From Pseudovirgaria hyperparasitica (taxonomy: Eukaryota > Ascomycota > Dothideomycetes > Acrospermales > Acrospermaceae), in contig NW_022985557.1 of assembly GCF_010093815.1 (NCBI RefSeq), positions 558,001 to 622,000 on the forward strand: DNA of 64,000 nt, in the 5' to 3' direction. Shown piece after piece: positions 42,183 through 55,039 of the stretch (position 1 is its first letter; the number at the start of each line of letters is the position of its first letter). Under the pieces are notes generated by a model. It ran no database searches. It was not told the DNA's origin and was given only the letters and a program-made list of their open reading frames with translations. The position numbers were made by a program, and so were the translations under genes.

Positions 42183-43868
42183 CTACGACTCGCGCCGTGA
42201 TACCCAGCCTATGATGCCGTTCACGCGCGCAGTGGCAGGAACCATTGCATCGGCGATACAATCAACGTCCTGCGCGCCGACGTCGTCCTTGAACTTGACG
42301 TCGTAGCGCAGCACGAGCGCTGCAAAGGCCGTGTATATTTCTGCCCAGGCGACGCTGTTGGGGAGGAGGGGAGTTAGCTTTTGGTCTTTTTAAAAAGGTG
42401 TTGTGTGTCTGTCTGTATAACACTGACGGTGTATGTGTATATGTGGAAAGGGGGCGCGACTCACTGCATGCCGATACATATCCGCGTGCCTCTGCCGAAG
42501 CCCGCCCAGAACGGCTTCTTCTCGCCGGGCTTGACGAGCCAGCGCTCTGGGTCGAAGCGTTTGGGATCAGCGTGGATGCTGGGGTCCATGTGCATGTTGT
42601 AGATAGTCATGCTGACGGGCGTGCCGGCGGGGATCTTGAAGCTGTCGGCGTATACGATGTCGCGATCAGGGGCGATGCGGGCGGCGCGCGTGACGAGGCC
42701 GGGGCTCAGGCGCATGCCTTCTGTCAGGACGGCGGTGAGGTAGGGTAATTGTTCGAGTTTGGAGACGGGGTCGGAGAGCGGGTCGACGGCGGAGTCGAGG
42801 AGTTCGGCGCGGAGGGTGTGGAGGATGGAGGGCGTGGTGTAGACGTGGTAGAGCATCATGCGCAGCACGCTGGAGCTTGTTTCGGTGCCGGCACCGACGA
42901 AGACGGAGATGTCCTGCTGGATGCGCATGGGCAGTTTTTCCTCGGGCGGGAGGTCGGAGTCGAGGATGACGTCGATTGCGTTGCGGGCGGCCTTGTTGTC
43001 GGATTGGGCGGCGGTGCCGTGTGTGGTGATGGTGTTGGAGACGATGCTGCGGATTTCGCTGGCGAACTTGAACCATTCCACGAAGGCTGGGTCGGTCTTC
43101 TGCATGAATCTGCTGGGGATCTTCTTCATGAGCTTCATGTAGCCGCGGATGTGCTTTGAGACGCGCCAGATTGCGCCGCCACTCTGGCCGACTTTTGTCA
43201 TTGTCACGTTGAAGGTAGGGTGTTGGAGGAGGCCGTAGGACTTGCCCAGGACAAAGTCTGTAGCGACATCGTATGCCAGTGCTGTGAGTGCTCCACCGAT
43301 GTTGACTGTTGAGCCTGCGGCTGCGGATTCGTCGAGGCGGTCGAGGAGCTCCTTGACGTGTCCTTGGATCATGCCATGCTTGCGGGCGACGCTGGCTTTG
43401 GAGAAGTATGGGTTTACCGGGACGCGACGGCGCCTGTGTAAATCGTGGTCGACGGTGTGGATCGTGGCTCCAGGGCCGTTCAGCGCATCCCAAGCCCAGC
43501 CGTACTTGTTCCAACGGCCATCTTGGCGATAGAGCTTCTCGTAGAAAGCAGGATCGTGAATGTGGATCTCATAGGGACTGATGCGTACGATAGGACCTGT
43601 AGAACGACTCGAGTGTTAGCAGAGTGTTGCGAATGTTCTGAAAGTGGGCATCTCGGCTCTGACCGTATTTCGCATGCAGCTCGCGGAGCTTGAAAGTGTA
43701 TTGACCCTTCTTGACTACGTCATAGTAGGCCTCATAGTATCTTGTGATCGCGGCGATTTTAGGACCTGGAATTCTCGAGAGCGGGTCGAGGAATAGACGG
43801 TAGAAAGCAAGAGCTATGAAATAGAAAGGAAACGACAGCAGTAGGATCTGTATGACTGTGACGATCAT
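42183..43868 (-). CDS. Cytochrome P450 monooxygenase (first of two)
   Basis: Three exons, 43868..43664, 43596..42465 and 42354..42183, give 502 residues. The N-terminus is an ER anchor (MIVTVIQILLLSFPFYFIAL) followed by the Pro-rich hinge SRIPGPKIAAITRYYEAYYD. The I-helix has VGAGTETSSSVLR with the usual Gly-Thr-Glu-Thr oxygen-binding group; ExxR is EGMR; the PERF loop is FDPERW; heme binding is FGRGTRICIGMH with Cys near residue 442. The sequence is typical of class II fungal P450s of secondary metabolism. ATG 43868 is chosen over an upstream GTG because it begins the anchor. It is the leftmost candidate member of the metabolite cluster; membership is inferred from position and type only. 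Confidence 0.93.
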
Positions 43869-44868
43869 GTTGAAGGTGTTGTCAAGCTTGAGCAAAGGAT
43901 CAATTCGAGAGTTCAGCCATGCAAGCTTAATGACAATGAAATGCGTGACTTGCGCGGCGCGTGAAGGGTAATTCAGCACTGCTGTTGATCACAAATGTCG
44001 CACGCAAACATGTAGAGCTATAACATACAATTGACGATTACGATACTACGCGTGTCCCACCACACACACACTAAGGTCCATATCGAGATCTGAGTACCCG
44101 TGGACCTGTATAGACTAGACTAGGCAAAGTAAGCAGCTATTCACGGGCGCTAATACGACGATGCGTGATAAGACGACGCTGCATGGGCCGATATATGCAC
44201 ACTTTCGCACACCTGCACAGGGCCCTAGCATGTTACAAATCGCTACATGCACACGCACATAAATACATACATCTGAGTATCAATGCTGAGTCATGGTGTA
44301 TTGATCTGCGGCTTGGGATCTTATTGCGTAAGGCGGTTGTGGCACACTGACTCCAAGCTGGCGGGAGAATCTGCACGGGTAGGCGCAGATGTCAGACCGG
44401 TATGACGAGATGGGCGTAAAAAGTGGGTCGTCACTGCCAGACTATCAGAGTGTGTCACTGCACTATTTCTGTGCGCGTCACCTGACTCGAACTCGATTGG
44501 ACTTGTCCTGCTCCGTATCCAGTACTAAGCATGGGTAAGACAACCTTGAACAACTGGAGACCCGTCGGAAGCTCCCATCCCGCCACTGCGCTCAATGGCG
44601 TCGATAAGCATGCATGCCTAGAATTACTATTACCATCGTTATTATCATTAGATACTGCCGGGCCAAGCAAGTCCTGTTTTTGATTCATTTGCTCACGTCA
44701 TAATAAGTGAGGAGGTGCGCTGGCTGCTGCTGGAGTAGAGGCTCCAGCTGGCGATTCATGCATGCTCTATGCATTGCACTGCCCAGAAGAAAGTTGCAAG
44801 TCATATGTAATTCTATCGTTAACTATAAACAGAAATGAAGAAAAAAAATTAAACCTCTGCACCATTGT
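43869..44868. other. Intergenic, no supported gene
   Basis: 1 kb between two minus-strand genes; it holds the P450 promoter and the 3' end of the rhodopsin-like gene. Only short frames. Confidence 0.5.
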
Positions 44869-46116
44869 CTAGCGTCCATCGCCGACAGATGACACCGCGT
44901 ATCCATCTGTGTGCACAATGTCCTTGTGTGACGAGTTGTTGTGATGGACCGAGTCTAGAGGAGCAGGCGAGTCGCTGCGCGTCCCGCCGAATCTGCCCGA
45001 GGTAGGCCGCACACCGAGTGCGAGGTAGGAGTCTTGGCTGCTGGTCGCGCTGAACTTCTCCTTTGACTTGCTGAATATTGATGAGCCAAATGAGCGGATC
45101 GATGCCAGGTTGATCCTCATAATCAGCGATGCGAACGTGGGCACGGAGCCGAGGATGATGACGAGACATTGCTCAGCCACGGCCCATGGCAGGGATTGGA
45201 CTGCGTGGTACTGCGCGTCGGTCTGTTCGCCTGTCGGAGGCTGCGAGAGCACAGTCTTCATGATCGATGCTAGCGCTGTGACCAGGGAGAAGGCCATGAT
45301 GGTGGCAAGACCAATCTTCTTCTTCAGCGGCATCTGTAGTTTCCAGATGATGGCGATGGGGAAGAACGTGTATGTGATGTCTGAGAAGGAGAACATAGCT
45401 GTTACGACGTGTTAGCCTGTGGCTGGTTCAGATGGCCATCTTGATGCGACTCACATTGCACCAGATATGACGAATATAGCTGAATGTTAGGGTTCCATCG
45501 TTTCGCCGGAATCAAGGGGTTCCATAGAGCTTCGACAGGATCTGACTGCGCAAAGATGATGATGATAACCATGATGCCTCCGATGCTCTGCAAGATCGTA
45601 AAAATGATCAAATACACCTTCAGCCATGACTTCCGGTTGAAGATCCTGATGAGAAGGATGGTGATGGATATGCGCGCAAGAATTGAGACGAGAATACCGG
45701 GCACGATGTTGAACCAGACCCATTTCAAGATGTTGACCTGGCCAAAAAGTCAGCGTACATTCATCAATATCCAGGCGCCTGCACTCACTAATTGATTGTA
45801 CGTGAGGTCCAAGTCATGTTTTCCCATTCCATAGGAATATGACACTGTGATGAACGCCTGAGCTGTAATCTGGAGCACCTGCGGAAGTCCGATTAATTGC
45901 TTATTTCTGCTCCAAAGTAGACTAATCACCTACTGTCGCTGCCAACATTATCCAGTCGTCCAGACCTGGACTACTCGGCGCTCTGCTGCGCACGTAGAAT
46001 CGGAATGCTATCACGGGTATACACAGTCCGGTCAACATCCACGTCGTCCCGATGATCAACGGTCCTTTCCCAGGATCGCTGGGATTCACCGGTGGTGGAA
46101 GCATGCTCGGATCCAT
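44869..46116 (-). CDS. Seven-helix rhodopsin-like/PTH11-type integral membrane protein
   Basis: Four exons, 46116..45934, 45878..45789, 45737..45455 and 45398..44869, give 361 residues with consistent phases; introns are 51-56 nt. Start MDPSMLPPPVNPSDPGKGPL, then seven hydrophobic segments, including IIGTTWMLTGLCIPVIAFRF, DDWIMLAATVLQITAQAF, YGMGKHDLDLTYNQL (a conserved loop of the family) and ISITILLIRIF. The soluble tail is Ser/Asp-rich. This is the fungal rhodopsin/integral-membrane domain family found in PTH11-type receptors. No CFEM Cys domain is present. Members often sit within or beside metabolite clusters with unknown roles. A frame extending upstream from 46260 only translates the dinucleotide repeat and is not real. 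Confidence 0.88.
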
Positions 46117-46132
46117 TGCGAAGGGAGACCAG

Positions 46133-46181
<49 letters not shown>

Positions 46182-47462
46182 GTGGAATTACGAATCGAAC
46201 GATCAGACGGCGACGTCGAAAGTCGGAAGCTCTTTCAAAAGCAACGCATACGTGGATCAAGAACTTGAGATCGTAGGGCGATAGAGCACGTCCCCAGTAC
46301 TGCCTTATAAGAAGCGCGCTTGAAATCGCACCGTATGAAAGAACGTAAAAGGCGCTATAGATATCGACGGTCTCTGAGCGATATCTGGGCTAAATGATGC
46401 TAGGTTGGCGCGGGGCGGGGCGGGCTCGGTGCGTGTGATATGATTAACGTCTCACTACGAAATTAATTAAGGAGCCAGCATCATCCCCGACTAGAGATAG
46501 TTTACGCCGTCTGTAATAACATTGGCGGATAATTGTTTAGAGACATCTAAGCTTGGAAATGATAGGTCATCGAAGACAAAGGATCAGGTCTAGTTCTTTG
46601 TTTAGTGGTAGGTATACCTAGTTATATAGAGAAACACCCAAGCTCTTCTAGTCATAGGTCCTAGTTATCCTCAGCATCACACACTACTCGCTTTAGTAAG
46701 TCCTGGCTCACCAGGAGTACAGATGGATGACTCATCTTCCCAATACATGATAATACATGAAAATACATATATAGACGACTGTATTTCCAAGCCCCTTTGC
46801 AGTGGAATCCGCATCCTCACGCAGGGGCTACCCCACTCATTACTGCAACAATCCCTGACCTGAGAAGTGTTACAACTAATGCGCAATTGATGCTGGATGT
46901 TCCAGGGGGTTCACAGGACGATCAGAGAGTCCCCCGACAGACAGGAAATGTCGCGCTTCAGAATGAGGGACAGTCGATTGCGCCACTGACTGCCCTATTA
47001 TATACAGACGATATGACACGCATAGATGGTGTTTGGGTGAATGAGCCTCTGATCGGCTTCCTACGCCTCCATTTCTGCTGTCGGTCGAGAGATAGCCGTA
47101 ACGTTAGTCGTCGCATCTTGTGGATGATCGACGATTCACTATACTTAAGGTAGTAACCATAAGATGTCAGTGGGGTCACTGGTGTGGCCGCTGCCACTGT
47201 GTGTGTCTGTGTGTGTGGCGTGGCACCAGCCCGCCCGGCCGTGGCCCGCCCCCGCCACATTCTGGCTTCAGTTTGCGCGATGGAGCAGCATCAGCCTTAG
47301 ACCTGTATGACATGTCTTCCAAGGTTGCGCAGTCTTTACCTGAACTCCGGTCCATTGTGTGAGTGCTGTTTTGCTGTCCTCCGAAGATACCGGACATCCT
47401 ACTCGCGGAGGATAGAACTAGAACTATACTGCTAGCTCCTCCGCTAAACGCTCCTTGAAAAC
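46117..47462. other. Divergent intergenic region with (GT)23
   Basis: 1.35 kb between the rhodopsin-like gene (minus) and the second P450 (plus). It contains the long dinucleotide repeat, G/C-rich repeats GGCGCGGGGCGGGGCGGGC near 46409-46427, and TG-rich DNA near 47195-47220. No supported gene. Confidence 0.55.
46135..46180. repeat. (GT)23 dinucleotide microsatellite
   Basis: Twenty-three uninterrupted GT units (AC on the coding strand of the adjacent gene). The repeat ends 18 nt upstream of the ATG at 46116, so it lies in the 5' leader or core promoter of the rhodopsin-like gene. Confidence 0.95.
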
Positions 47463-49133
47463 ATGTTCTGGCCGGAGCATATATCTACGATCGGCATTCT
47501 CGCCGCTACCCTTTTCCTTCTCCGTGTACTACACTCCTTTGGCCATTTCAAGATTCAGCACACGTTATGGGAGAAGATCGGCGTAGTGGGTGTATCTCCG
47601 GGCGGTGGTATCTTCTCCTGGCTGCTCGCTGTGCTGAAGTCGCCCGTGAAGCTGGATGAATATCTCCAAGATGGCTACGACAAATATTCGAAGCAGGGCA
47701 AGCCGTTTGGACTGCCTACCATGTGGATGGGCGGTTATCTTGTCATCCTACCTCGTTCAATGTTGCACTTTCTGAACAGATCCAGGCAGGAGCTCTCCGG
47801 ATTTAATGCTTTGCTCGAGGGCATCCAATTCAAATACCTCCTTTCAGATCGGGGACGAATCTGGTCCAATCCAATACATTTTGAAGTAACAAACGATTTG
47901 ACATCAAAGGACTTGGCAGTTCTTGCGCCCATCATGATGGAAGAGTTCGAAAATGCATTCCGTACATGCTGGGATGATCCGGGCATGGCCGACAATGGTC
48001 TCATTACTGATGCATTTGCCTCCATGACACGAATCACATCGCGCGTGTCGGTTAGAGTTATGCTTGGACTTCCTATCTGTAGGAATGCAGAGTATATGGA
48101 AGAGTCAATGCGGTACTCCAACTCTATCATGCAGAGCGCAGCTATCATCAATTGTCTCCCACCTTTTATGAGGCCTGTGATAGGAAGACTTCTTGGTCTA
48201 TGGACGCGGCACAACGCGCGGAAAGTACTCAAGTTCATGGTTCCTGTGGTGGAAGAACGACTGCAAAAGCATAAGCAGATGGGTGGCGACGCACACAGCC
48301 AGGTACAGCTATACTTCGTTTCCACTGACTAGGCCATGCGTACTGACTGATAGGTATCGCAGCTCGATATGCTCCAGTCACTGATCCGCGTAGCGCAGAA
48401 CCATGGGCCAGCGGAGTTGGGCGCCGATCGAATAGCTAAACGCGTTCTTGCCCTCAAAACCATGTTCATTTTCGGCATTGGTTGGGTGTTTGCGCAAGCC
48501 GTCTTGGAAATCTACAGCAATCCAGACTGCGCCGATATAGTCCGAACTCTAGAGCAAGAGTGCCGTAGAGTAGCGAGAGAGAATAATGGATTGTCGACAC
48601 GCGAGGCAATCGACAAACTGTACCACGTGGATTCGGCGATCCGGGAATCGATGCGTCTGAATGATGCCTTCCTGCATACTTTGCCTTTCGATGTTGTAGC
48701 AGGCTCACCGATCGAATTGAGCAAAGGTTGGACGATAAGTCCGGGATCACGAGTCCGCATGGCTTACCCAGGACGATTTGTACATTTGGACCCTGACATA
48801 TATCCTGAGCCACGGCGTTTCGATCCGTTCCGTTTCGTGCATAAAGGCGACACTAACAGTTCAGAAGAGTCCGGAGAGGAGGCCATGTCCAAGCAAGAAT
48901 TGCTAACCACGCCTAGCAAGTCGTTTCTTTTCTTCGGCTATGGACGCCACGGCTGTCCTGGCAGATGGTTTGTATCTACGCTGGTGAAACAGGCTTTGAG
49001 CTACGTGGTTCTCAATTACGATGTGGAGGTGACGAATTTGCCGGGCAAGAAGCAGTCCCTGTTGAACTTTGTGCTCCCTCCAATGGAGGCAAGACTACGA
49101 GTGAAGCGGAAAGTATCAGTCTCGACTGAGTGA
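47463..49133 (+). CDS. Cytochrome P450 (second), unusual I-helix
   Basis: Two exons, 47463..48302 and 48354..49133, give 539 residues (51-nt intron, GTACAG...GATAG). The N-terminal anchor is ISTIGILAATLFLLRVLHSF. ExxR is ESMR (residues 378-381), the PxRF loop is FDPFRF (436-441) and the heme loop is FLFFGYGRHGCPGRWF with Cys 481. The order and spacing match fungal P450s related to ent-kaurene-oxidase/CYP68-like enzymes. In the I-helix (about residues 315-330) I read TMFIFGIGWVFAQAV, without the acid-Thr or His-Thr-Thr group that helps split oxygen. So it may be an atypical P450 (isomerase, coupling or self-acting substrate type). It is probably a tailoring enzyme of the cluster, transcribed toward the exporter gene. 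Confidence 0.92.
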
Positions 49134-50431
49134 CAGCTCCGGCTGTGATTTAGGGATTGAGTCAGTTGACTCATACTTTTGTGGGGGACACTCTTGCAAC
49201 TGAGAACACTGAGCACAGTGTTGTACCCAAAATTTTGGTGTCACAGGATCATATACTCGGTGGAGACATCGAATGATGATATATCGGACAGAAGTTTGTT
49301 TTGATCACGTGGGGGTCCTGAGCAAATGTGGATGGATAGTATGGCCTCAGGCCCCAGCAAAAAGCCTTCTCGTATCCTCAAAGCTTCGCCAAATTCTATT
49401 TCCACGACATGATGATACATCTTCCATCAACGAACAATATGCCATCTGTGACGGCGCATGTCACCATCAACCGGGATTGATGCACACCAGTCTATTCCAT
49501 GACGAGCAAGTGTTGAATACTGACTCCCTTCATCTCGTCAACATCAGCTTATCTCGAGCTTTTGCTTTTCCCTTTGTGTCTTTGTGTCTGTAAGAAGATC
49601 ACGGTGTCCAATCGCGACGACGCTTCGGAAGCCGAAGATTGATTGATAAGATAACAATGCTGGGCAGTCATCTACTTGTCACACGCCATCGCCCACAAGT
49701 TCTCGAATGGACGGCCGGGCCCGGGGAATGGATGCTTTCATCCTTGTCCCTGTGGTGAAATTGGAATTTTTAGAATGTCAACCCGTTTTGCCGGATTACC
49801 CAGTGTGGCCGTGGATCGGTGAGCAAGTAATACAGCCAGGTCAGGCTGCTAGAAAACGTCATATGAGGCGCGCCGGCTGTGAAGCTGGGAGGTCTGCCCA
49901 GGTGCTCGACAACGACAATAATGATGACACTTACTCCAACAACCAGCCAATGCAACGACTGGATGCAGCATGCAGGGAGTTCTCAGCATCATTTTCCCAC
50001 TCCCAGAGCCGCCCATGAGACAGCGTGATGATCTAGCAGGGGACCATAACGACGATCACAGCGCGGCGTGGGGGCGGGAACACTGGCTGTGTCCACGTTG
50101 ATCATCTCCATGGATCGTTGTTCTCCTAGGGATGTTCCCCCCCCTTTCGAGCTGGCTATTCTACGGAGCATTGTCTCAGATTATAAGGAGTCATCATACC
50201 AATCTCTCCAGATGCCACTACCTCCCGCCAAAAGACCAACAGGAGGACATCGCGTCTACGATCTACGAGCGTTGCCCCGTGTACGCCAGCCGCCGTCATG
50301 GCGGGAAGGAAGCGCACGCCCCTCCCGTTCGAATTCCTTCACTATACTATCGCTCGCATACACGAGCCACCATCCTTCCGACCAGTCCAGCCGGCACTTT
50401 GAGCCCTTAGGACCTAAACCAAACATCCAAC
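49134..50431. promoter_or_regulatory. Promoter region of the exporter gene
   Basis: 1.3 kb between P450 2 and the MFS exporter, both on plus. It contains a 13-bp palindrome at 49624-49636 (see separate entry). The leader just before 50432 is C-rich and may hold short upstream ATGs (for example at 50110 and 50212). No gene. Confidence 0.5.
49624..49636. promoter_or_regulatory. TTCGGAAGCCGAA palindrome (CGG-N3-CCG type)
   Basis: Inverted CGG/CCG half-sites with a 3-bp spacer and matching flanks, the form of site bound by Zn2Cys6 dimers. It lies between P450 2 and the exporter. A similar TCGG-N3-CCGA site lies in the divergent promoter of the NRPS-like gene. Confidence 0.4.
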
Positions 50432-52568
50432 ATGTCGAGAAGCGCATCAGATCTTCACGATGATTCTCAGAGTTCTCCACAGGATGAGACGTCCGGGAGA
50501 GCCTCTGACATTGCCGAGGTGGAGAAGCCGCAGCACGGCTCTGTCAGGGAGACGGAATACGTGACTGGCTTCAAGTTGGTGTTGATTGTAGCCAGCATGG
50601 CGCTCGCGTGTTTTCTCATGCTTCTGGATACGATGATCGTCAGTACTGTAAGTCATCTCGGTTGCCACATCCGTCGGAATGCTGTGTTTTGACTGACTTG
50701 TTGATTTAGGCTGTACCACGCATTACAGACACTTTCAACTCCCTTCCAGATGTAGGATGGTATGCAAGCGCGTATCAATTTGGCAGGTACGTACCTGATG
50801 ATGATTCTTTGATCTCCAAGTCCACGATAGCTGACCTCAAGACAGTGCTGCACCTCAGCCCCTGACGGGGAAGATCTATACGCACTTCAACTCCAAGGTT
50901 TGTGTAACCGTGCTGAATGCCAATTGAGTGTTGCATTTGCTCATGATTGCACCACAGTGGACATTCCTGTCGTTTTTCGGCATCTTCGAGCTTGGCTCCA
51001 TCCTCTGTGGGGCAGCCGTGTCGTCAAACATGTTGATAGTCGGTCGTGCGATTGCGGGATTCGGTGCAGCAGGAATCATTAATGGCGCCATCACTATCAT
51101 CTCGAGTTGCGCGCCCCTGGAGAGGCGCCCTGGTGAGTTCTCTCTATTACTTTTTTGCAGGATTGGCAAGTGGCTGACAGAGAATATACAGTCCTCATTG
51201 GTATCACAATGGGTCGTAAGTCGAATCTCAGTTATGAAACTTTCCAGTGTCCTAAGCTTTCTGACTAGTAAATCAACTTGGACTTGTTGCTGGCCCGCTT
51301 ATAGGAGGTGCTTTTACTTCTTACACGACTTGGAGATGGTGTAAGTGCTGAAGTTGCCCCTTTTTGAGTAACCCTTGACTAACGAGGGCTGCTAGGCTTT
51401 TATGTCAATCTCCCTCTAGGAGCATTCACAGCAGCAACACTCGTCCTCGTACGAATCCCTGAGCAAGCCAAGAAGGAGCGTGCGGCTGCTGTCCTGTCCA
51501 AGCTGCACCATTATCTTGATTTGATCGGATTTCTCCTTTTCGCCCCTGCTGTGCTGATGCTTCTTCTTGCTCTTCAGTATGGCGGTAATCAGTACCCCTG
51601 GAGCTCATCTCGCGTCATCGGCCTATTCTGTGGATCCGGCGTGACCTTTATAGTATGGCTATTCTGGAATCGCCATAAGGGCGACGATGCGCTGATTCCT
51701 TGGTACATGATCAGGCAGACCGTCGTCTGGTCGTCGGGGCTCTTCCAAGCGCTCGTGATGTCTGCTGTGTATGGAGCAACGTTCTATTTGCCTCTATATT
51801 TCCAGGCCATTAACAATGCCACACCGGTCCTAAGCGGCGTGTATCTTCTCCCTATGATTCTCCCACAGCTCTTCGCTGCTGGCCTATCTGGAGGTCTAAG
51901 TAAGTTATATCATTGCATTGTCACGGCGTTGCTAAACAGGCTGCAGTCCAAAAATTTGGATATGTCATTCCACTAGCAATTGTTGGTACAATCCTTCTCA
52001 CCGTAGGCAGCGGTTTGTATTCGCTTCTACAGCCATCTAGTCCGACTGGATGGTGGGTTGGCTTCCAGATACTCGCCGGCTTTGGCTCTGGACTGACCAT
52101 GCAGCTGGTAAGTCCACACCTCCCTTCCTGATAATCCTCAGCAGCATTGCCAGACACTAAATCCTACGAAACAAACAGGCTATCCTCACAGTGCAAGCCG
52201 TAATCGGGGAGAGAGATCTCTCGACCGGCATGGCAATCATCATCTTCGCACAGTCCATCGGACCAGCCATATTCCTGGTGATTTTCAACGTCCTTTTCCT
52301 GGCTAGCCTGAACGGCCAGCTCCGAGAATATGCGCCGGGCGCTGATGCGGCAGCGATCGTGCGCGCCGGAGCCACGGGATTCCGCAGGTTCGTTGCAACA
52401 GAAGATTTGGCTGGTGTGCTGGTTGCATATTCCAACAGCGTCGACCGTGTGTTCTACCTTGTTGCTGGGGTTGCTGCGGCTTGCTCTCTTGTGCTCTGGG
52501 GAATGGGATGGCGTGATCTGAGGAAGCCAGAGGAGAAGCCGAAAGAGTCTGAAGGGCAAGTTATTTAG
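50432..52568 (+). CDS. MFS multidrug/toxin exporter, 14-helix (DHA14) type
   Basis: Nine exons, 50432..50647, 50710..50786, 50846..50897, 50958..51132, 51192..51215, 51269..51340, 51396..51899, 51947..52107 and 52179..52568, give 556 residues, all phases consistent. The protein is a drug/proton antiporter of the plasma or vacuolar membrane. Landmarks: the charged N-terminal tail, [20 protein letters not shown] (motif D1 of helix 1), [35 protein letters not shown] (motif C region), [41 protein letters not shown] and FLASLNGQL near the end. This set of motifs is the 14-TM DHA2 family that often exports fungal metabolites. It is the likely efflux pump of the cluster. Exons 3 and 5 are very short (52 and 24 nt). 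Confidence 0.93.
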
Positions 52569-54167
52569 AAGTCTTGTTAGTGACGTTGAGCGAGCGTGCG
52601 ATTAGTGTTGATGTAATAGCTTATTTTCGGTTATGATATCCCAAATGCAATCAATTTACTGTGATAGAAACACCTACATGACAAAACATGTGCACTATAA
52701 ATTCATAGCTAGAATCAGAACCTCCTTTCCACGCGATGTTCAGCGTTATCGTCGCAGCGATCTTTCGCCATAAACAAGACGTTTCCAATATGGAAAGCAC
52801 GATTCTGTTCAGGGCAAGCACGCTAGCCAGTAGAAGATATAGCTAAACTCAACCTTTGTCTTCAAGTTTCTCTTTCTTTATCTCTTTACAACACCTTCAT
52901 TCAACACGCATCACTGAATAGTCGCTACTCAGCATATCAAACATGCCCATGTGCGCACACCTGTACACCCGTCTGTAACGTACAGCACGGTACAACACTA
53001 GACCACCTATTCCAGGCAAGTCTTCTCCCTAACCCCCTTAGCGGAGAACCGCGGTACCCCCGGATCCAGCAGCCCGCAACGACGACACAGACACACTACG
53101 CCGAACCGGGCTCATTCGCCGCCCAGGCCACCCACCTGGCCATAAACGGGCAAAGGGGCCAGATGAACGGGCGCTGCTCCGGAGTAATCATGCCGTGCAG
53201 CCGTGCGAGGAGGGCGGAGTATGTGCATACATAGCACACTCAGCCGTCGTTCGTTTCCTACGGAGCATTGCAGATTGCAGGCACGAGGCCGATACCGACA
53301 CCGATGCCATCTGATCGCGATGCAGCAGCTGGACGGAGCGGTTGCATTGCGTCGGCCCAGAACGAAGCCTGTCATCGCGCAGCACTCAGCAGTCAGCAGT
53401 CCGGCAACGAGCAGGCGGTGCAGCGCAAGCTGAGCTGGGCTCGACTGGACTGGGTTGCCTTATCCTTCTCGCAGTGCGACCCTCAGTGGTCGGCTTGATA
53501 CGGAGATACAGATACAGATGCAGCAGATGCAGATGGAGATGCGGATCTGGACTTGCACGGTTGGCCTTGCGCATGTGCATGGCGTGCCGTATCCGACAAA
53601 AGACGGCTCTGGCGATGCTGTGCTATGCTGTGTCTGTCTGTGATTGTGCATGTCTCATTATTCATGCGATCGAGCGGGCGGTAAACAAACTTTGTGACCA
53701 TGCATAGTATTATCTGGATACGTGCATGCAGGGCAAGCGCACGCTGGCAGGCATGTGTAAAAAAGTATATTCGCCCGGCCGGTGGGCAACGGGCAGCGGG
53801 TAAGCGGGCAGGAAACAAGCAATCAAGCAAGTACAGCCGTATATTAAATCTTCAGCACAGTAACAGGAATACCTCTCCGCCGAACGATACCCACAGTCAC
53901 CGCCAACGTGTCTCAGCATATGGTGCTCACTCGCACACTTTCTGCTACTAATTATCCTTCTCCGCTTGTTACCAAGTCGGTAGTCCGCAGTCATCCAGCC
54001 AGTCCACACGCCCTAGGGAGCAGTCATAATGGCACGCTAAAGGGGGAAAGGGGGAGGGGAGGGGGGGAGACAAAGCGCTAACCAGAGGCCGTTCGTTCGT
54101 AAGATCCTTTTCTTCGGAGTGCACCGTGCCGGCTTGAACACTAACGACATAGTATTAGTCTTAACCA

Positions 54168-54190
54168 TGAGCACGAGCACGAGCACGAGC
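54168..54190. repeat. (GAGCAC)n short tandem repeat
   Basis: About four copies of GAGCAC, then GAGCAGCAGC. Confidence 0.75.
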
Positions 54191-54988
54191 AGCAGCTGTG
54201 GACCTCAGCAGGGCCCGGGCTCCAGCACGACCACGTTGGACACGTTCGTCAATGCACAGACGGACAGACAAAGCCTTGTCCTCCTAGCGTGGGACTCTGT
54301 AGGATTGCGTGAGCGCATGTGCGCGTGCTTGTGGTTCCTGCGCGGGCAGTAGTAAGTATAGGTCAGTGACAGGTGTGGAGAACGAAGGGGGGGACCATAT
54401 AAATTGGAGGGGCTCATGCACTGCGTGGGGAACATACACACATTACATACACACATCCACACATACAACAGAGTGGATCTGGGTGGTAGTGATCCTGAAT
54501 CCTACACTTTAGATTTGACTGAGGGGGGGTACATCGGCAGCTGGGCACGGGAAGGAATGCCTGTGGTTCGTAGTGACGTGTGGCTAGAACTGTCATGGCT
54601 GTGGCGTGGGCTTGATTTTGGTGCCTTGGTGGTTGTGTTGCTGTTGACGGTTGGGTCAGCGCGTATATATGCAGGGCTGGCTGACTGGCCTGCGTCGTGC
54701 TGACTGGACTCGCTGGTTGACTGGCTGGCTATTTGGAGATGAGGTAGGGCGTCGTATGAATGGGTGTAACTGTGACTGTGACTGTGTTGGTAGCCAGGCA
54801 GGCAGCAGCCAGACAGAGGCAGTGTCGTTTAAATGGGTGGAGGTCAAATTTCTGAAGGCTGAGACAGAGCTGAAGACATAAAATGAAGGTAAACAAACCG
54901 TAAACGCATGCACGCACCGTGCCACAGCCATACGAACCATCCAACCCATCACCCATCTATCCACCAAACAGATCTACCCATCTATCAA

Positions 54989-55039
54989 CATCCACAAATC
55001 ATCCACAAATCATCCACAAATCATCCACAAATCATCCAC
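54989..55039. repeat. 11-bp tandem repeat (CATCCACAAAT)n
   Basis: Four perfect copies of CATCCACAAAT plus a partial fifth, just downstream of the methyltransferase stop codon (gene on minus strand ends at 55093). Confidence 0.9.

Noticed and set aside
46120-46260. Upstream extension of the rhodopsin-like protein
   Set aside because: It only translates the dinucleotide repeat as Thr-His; the family start is at 46116.
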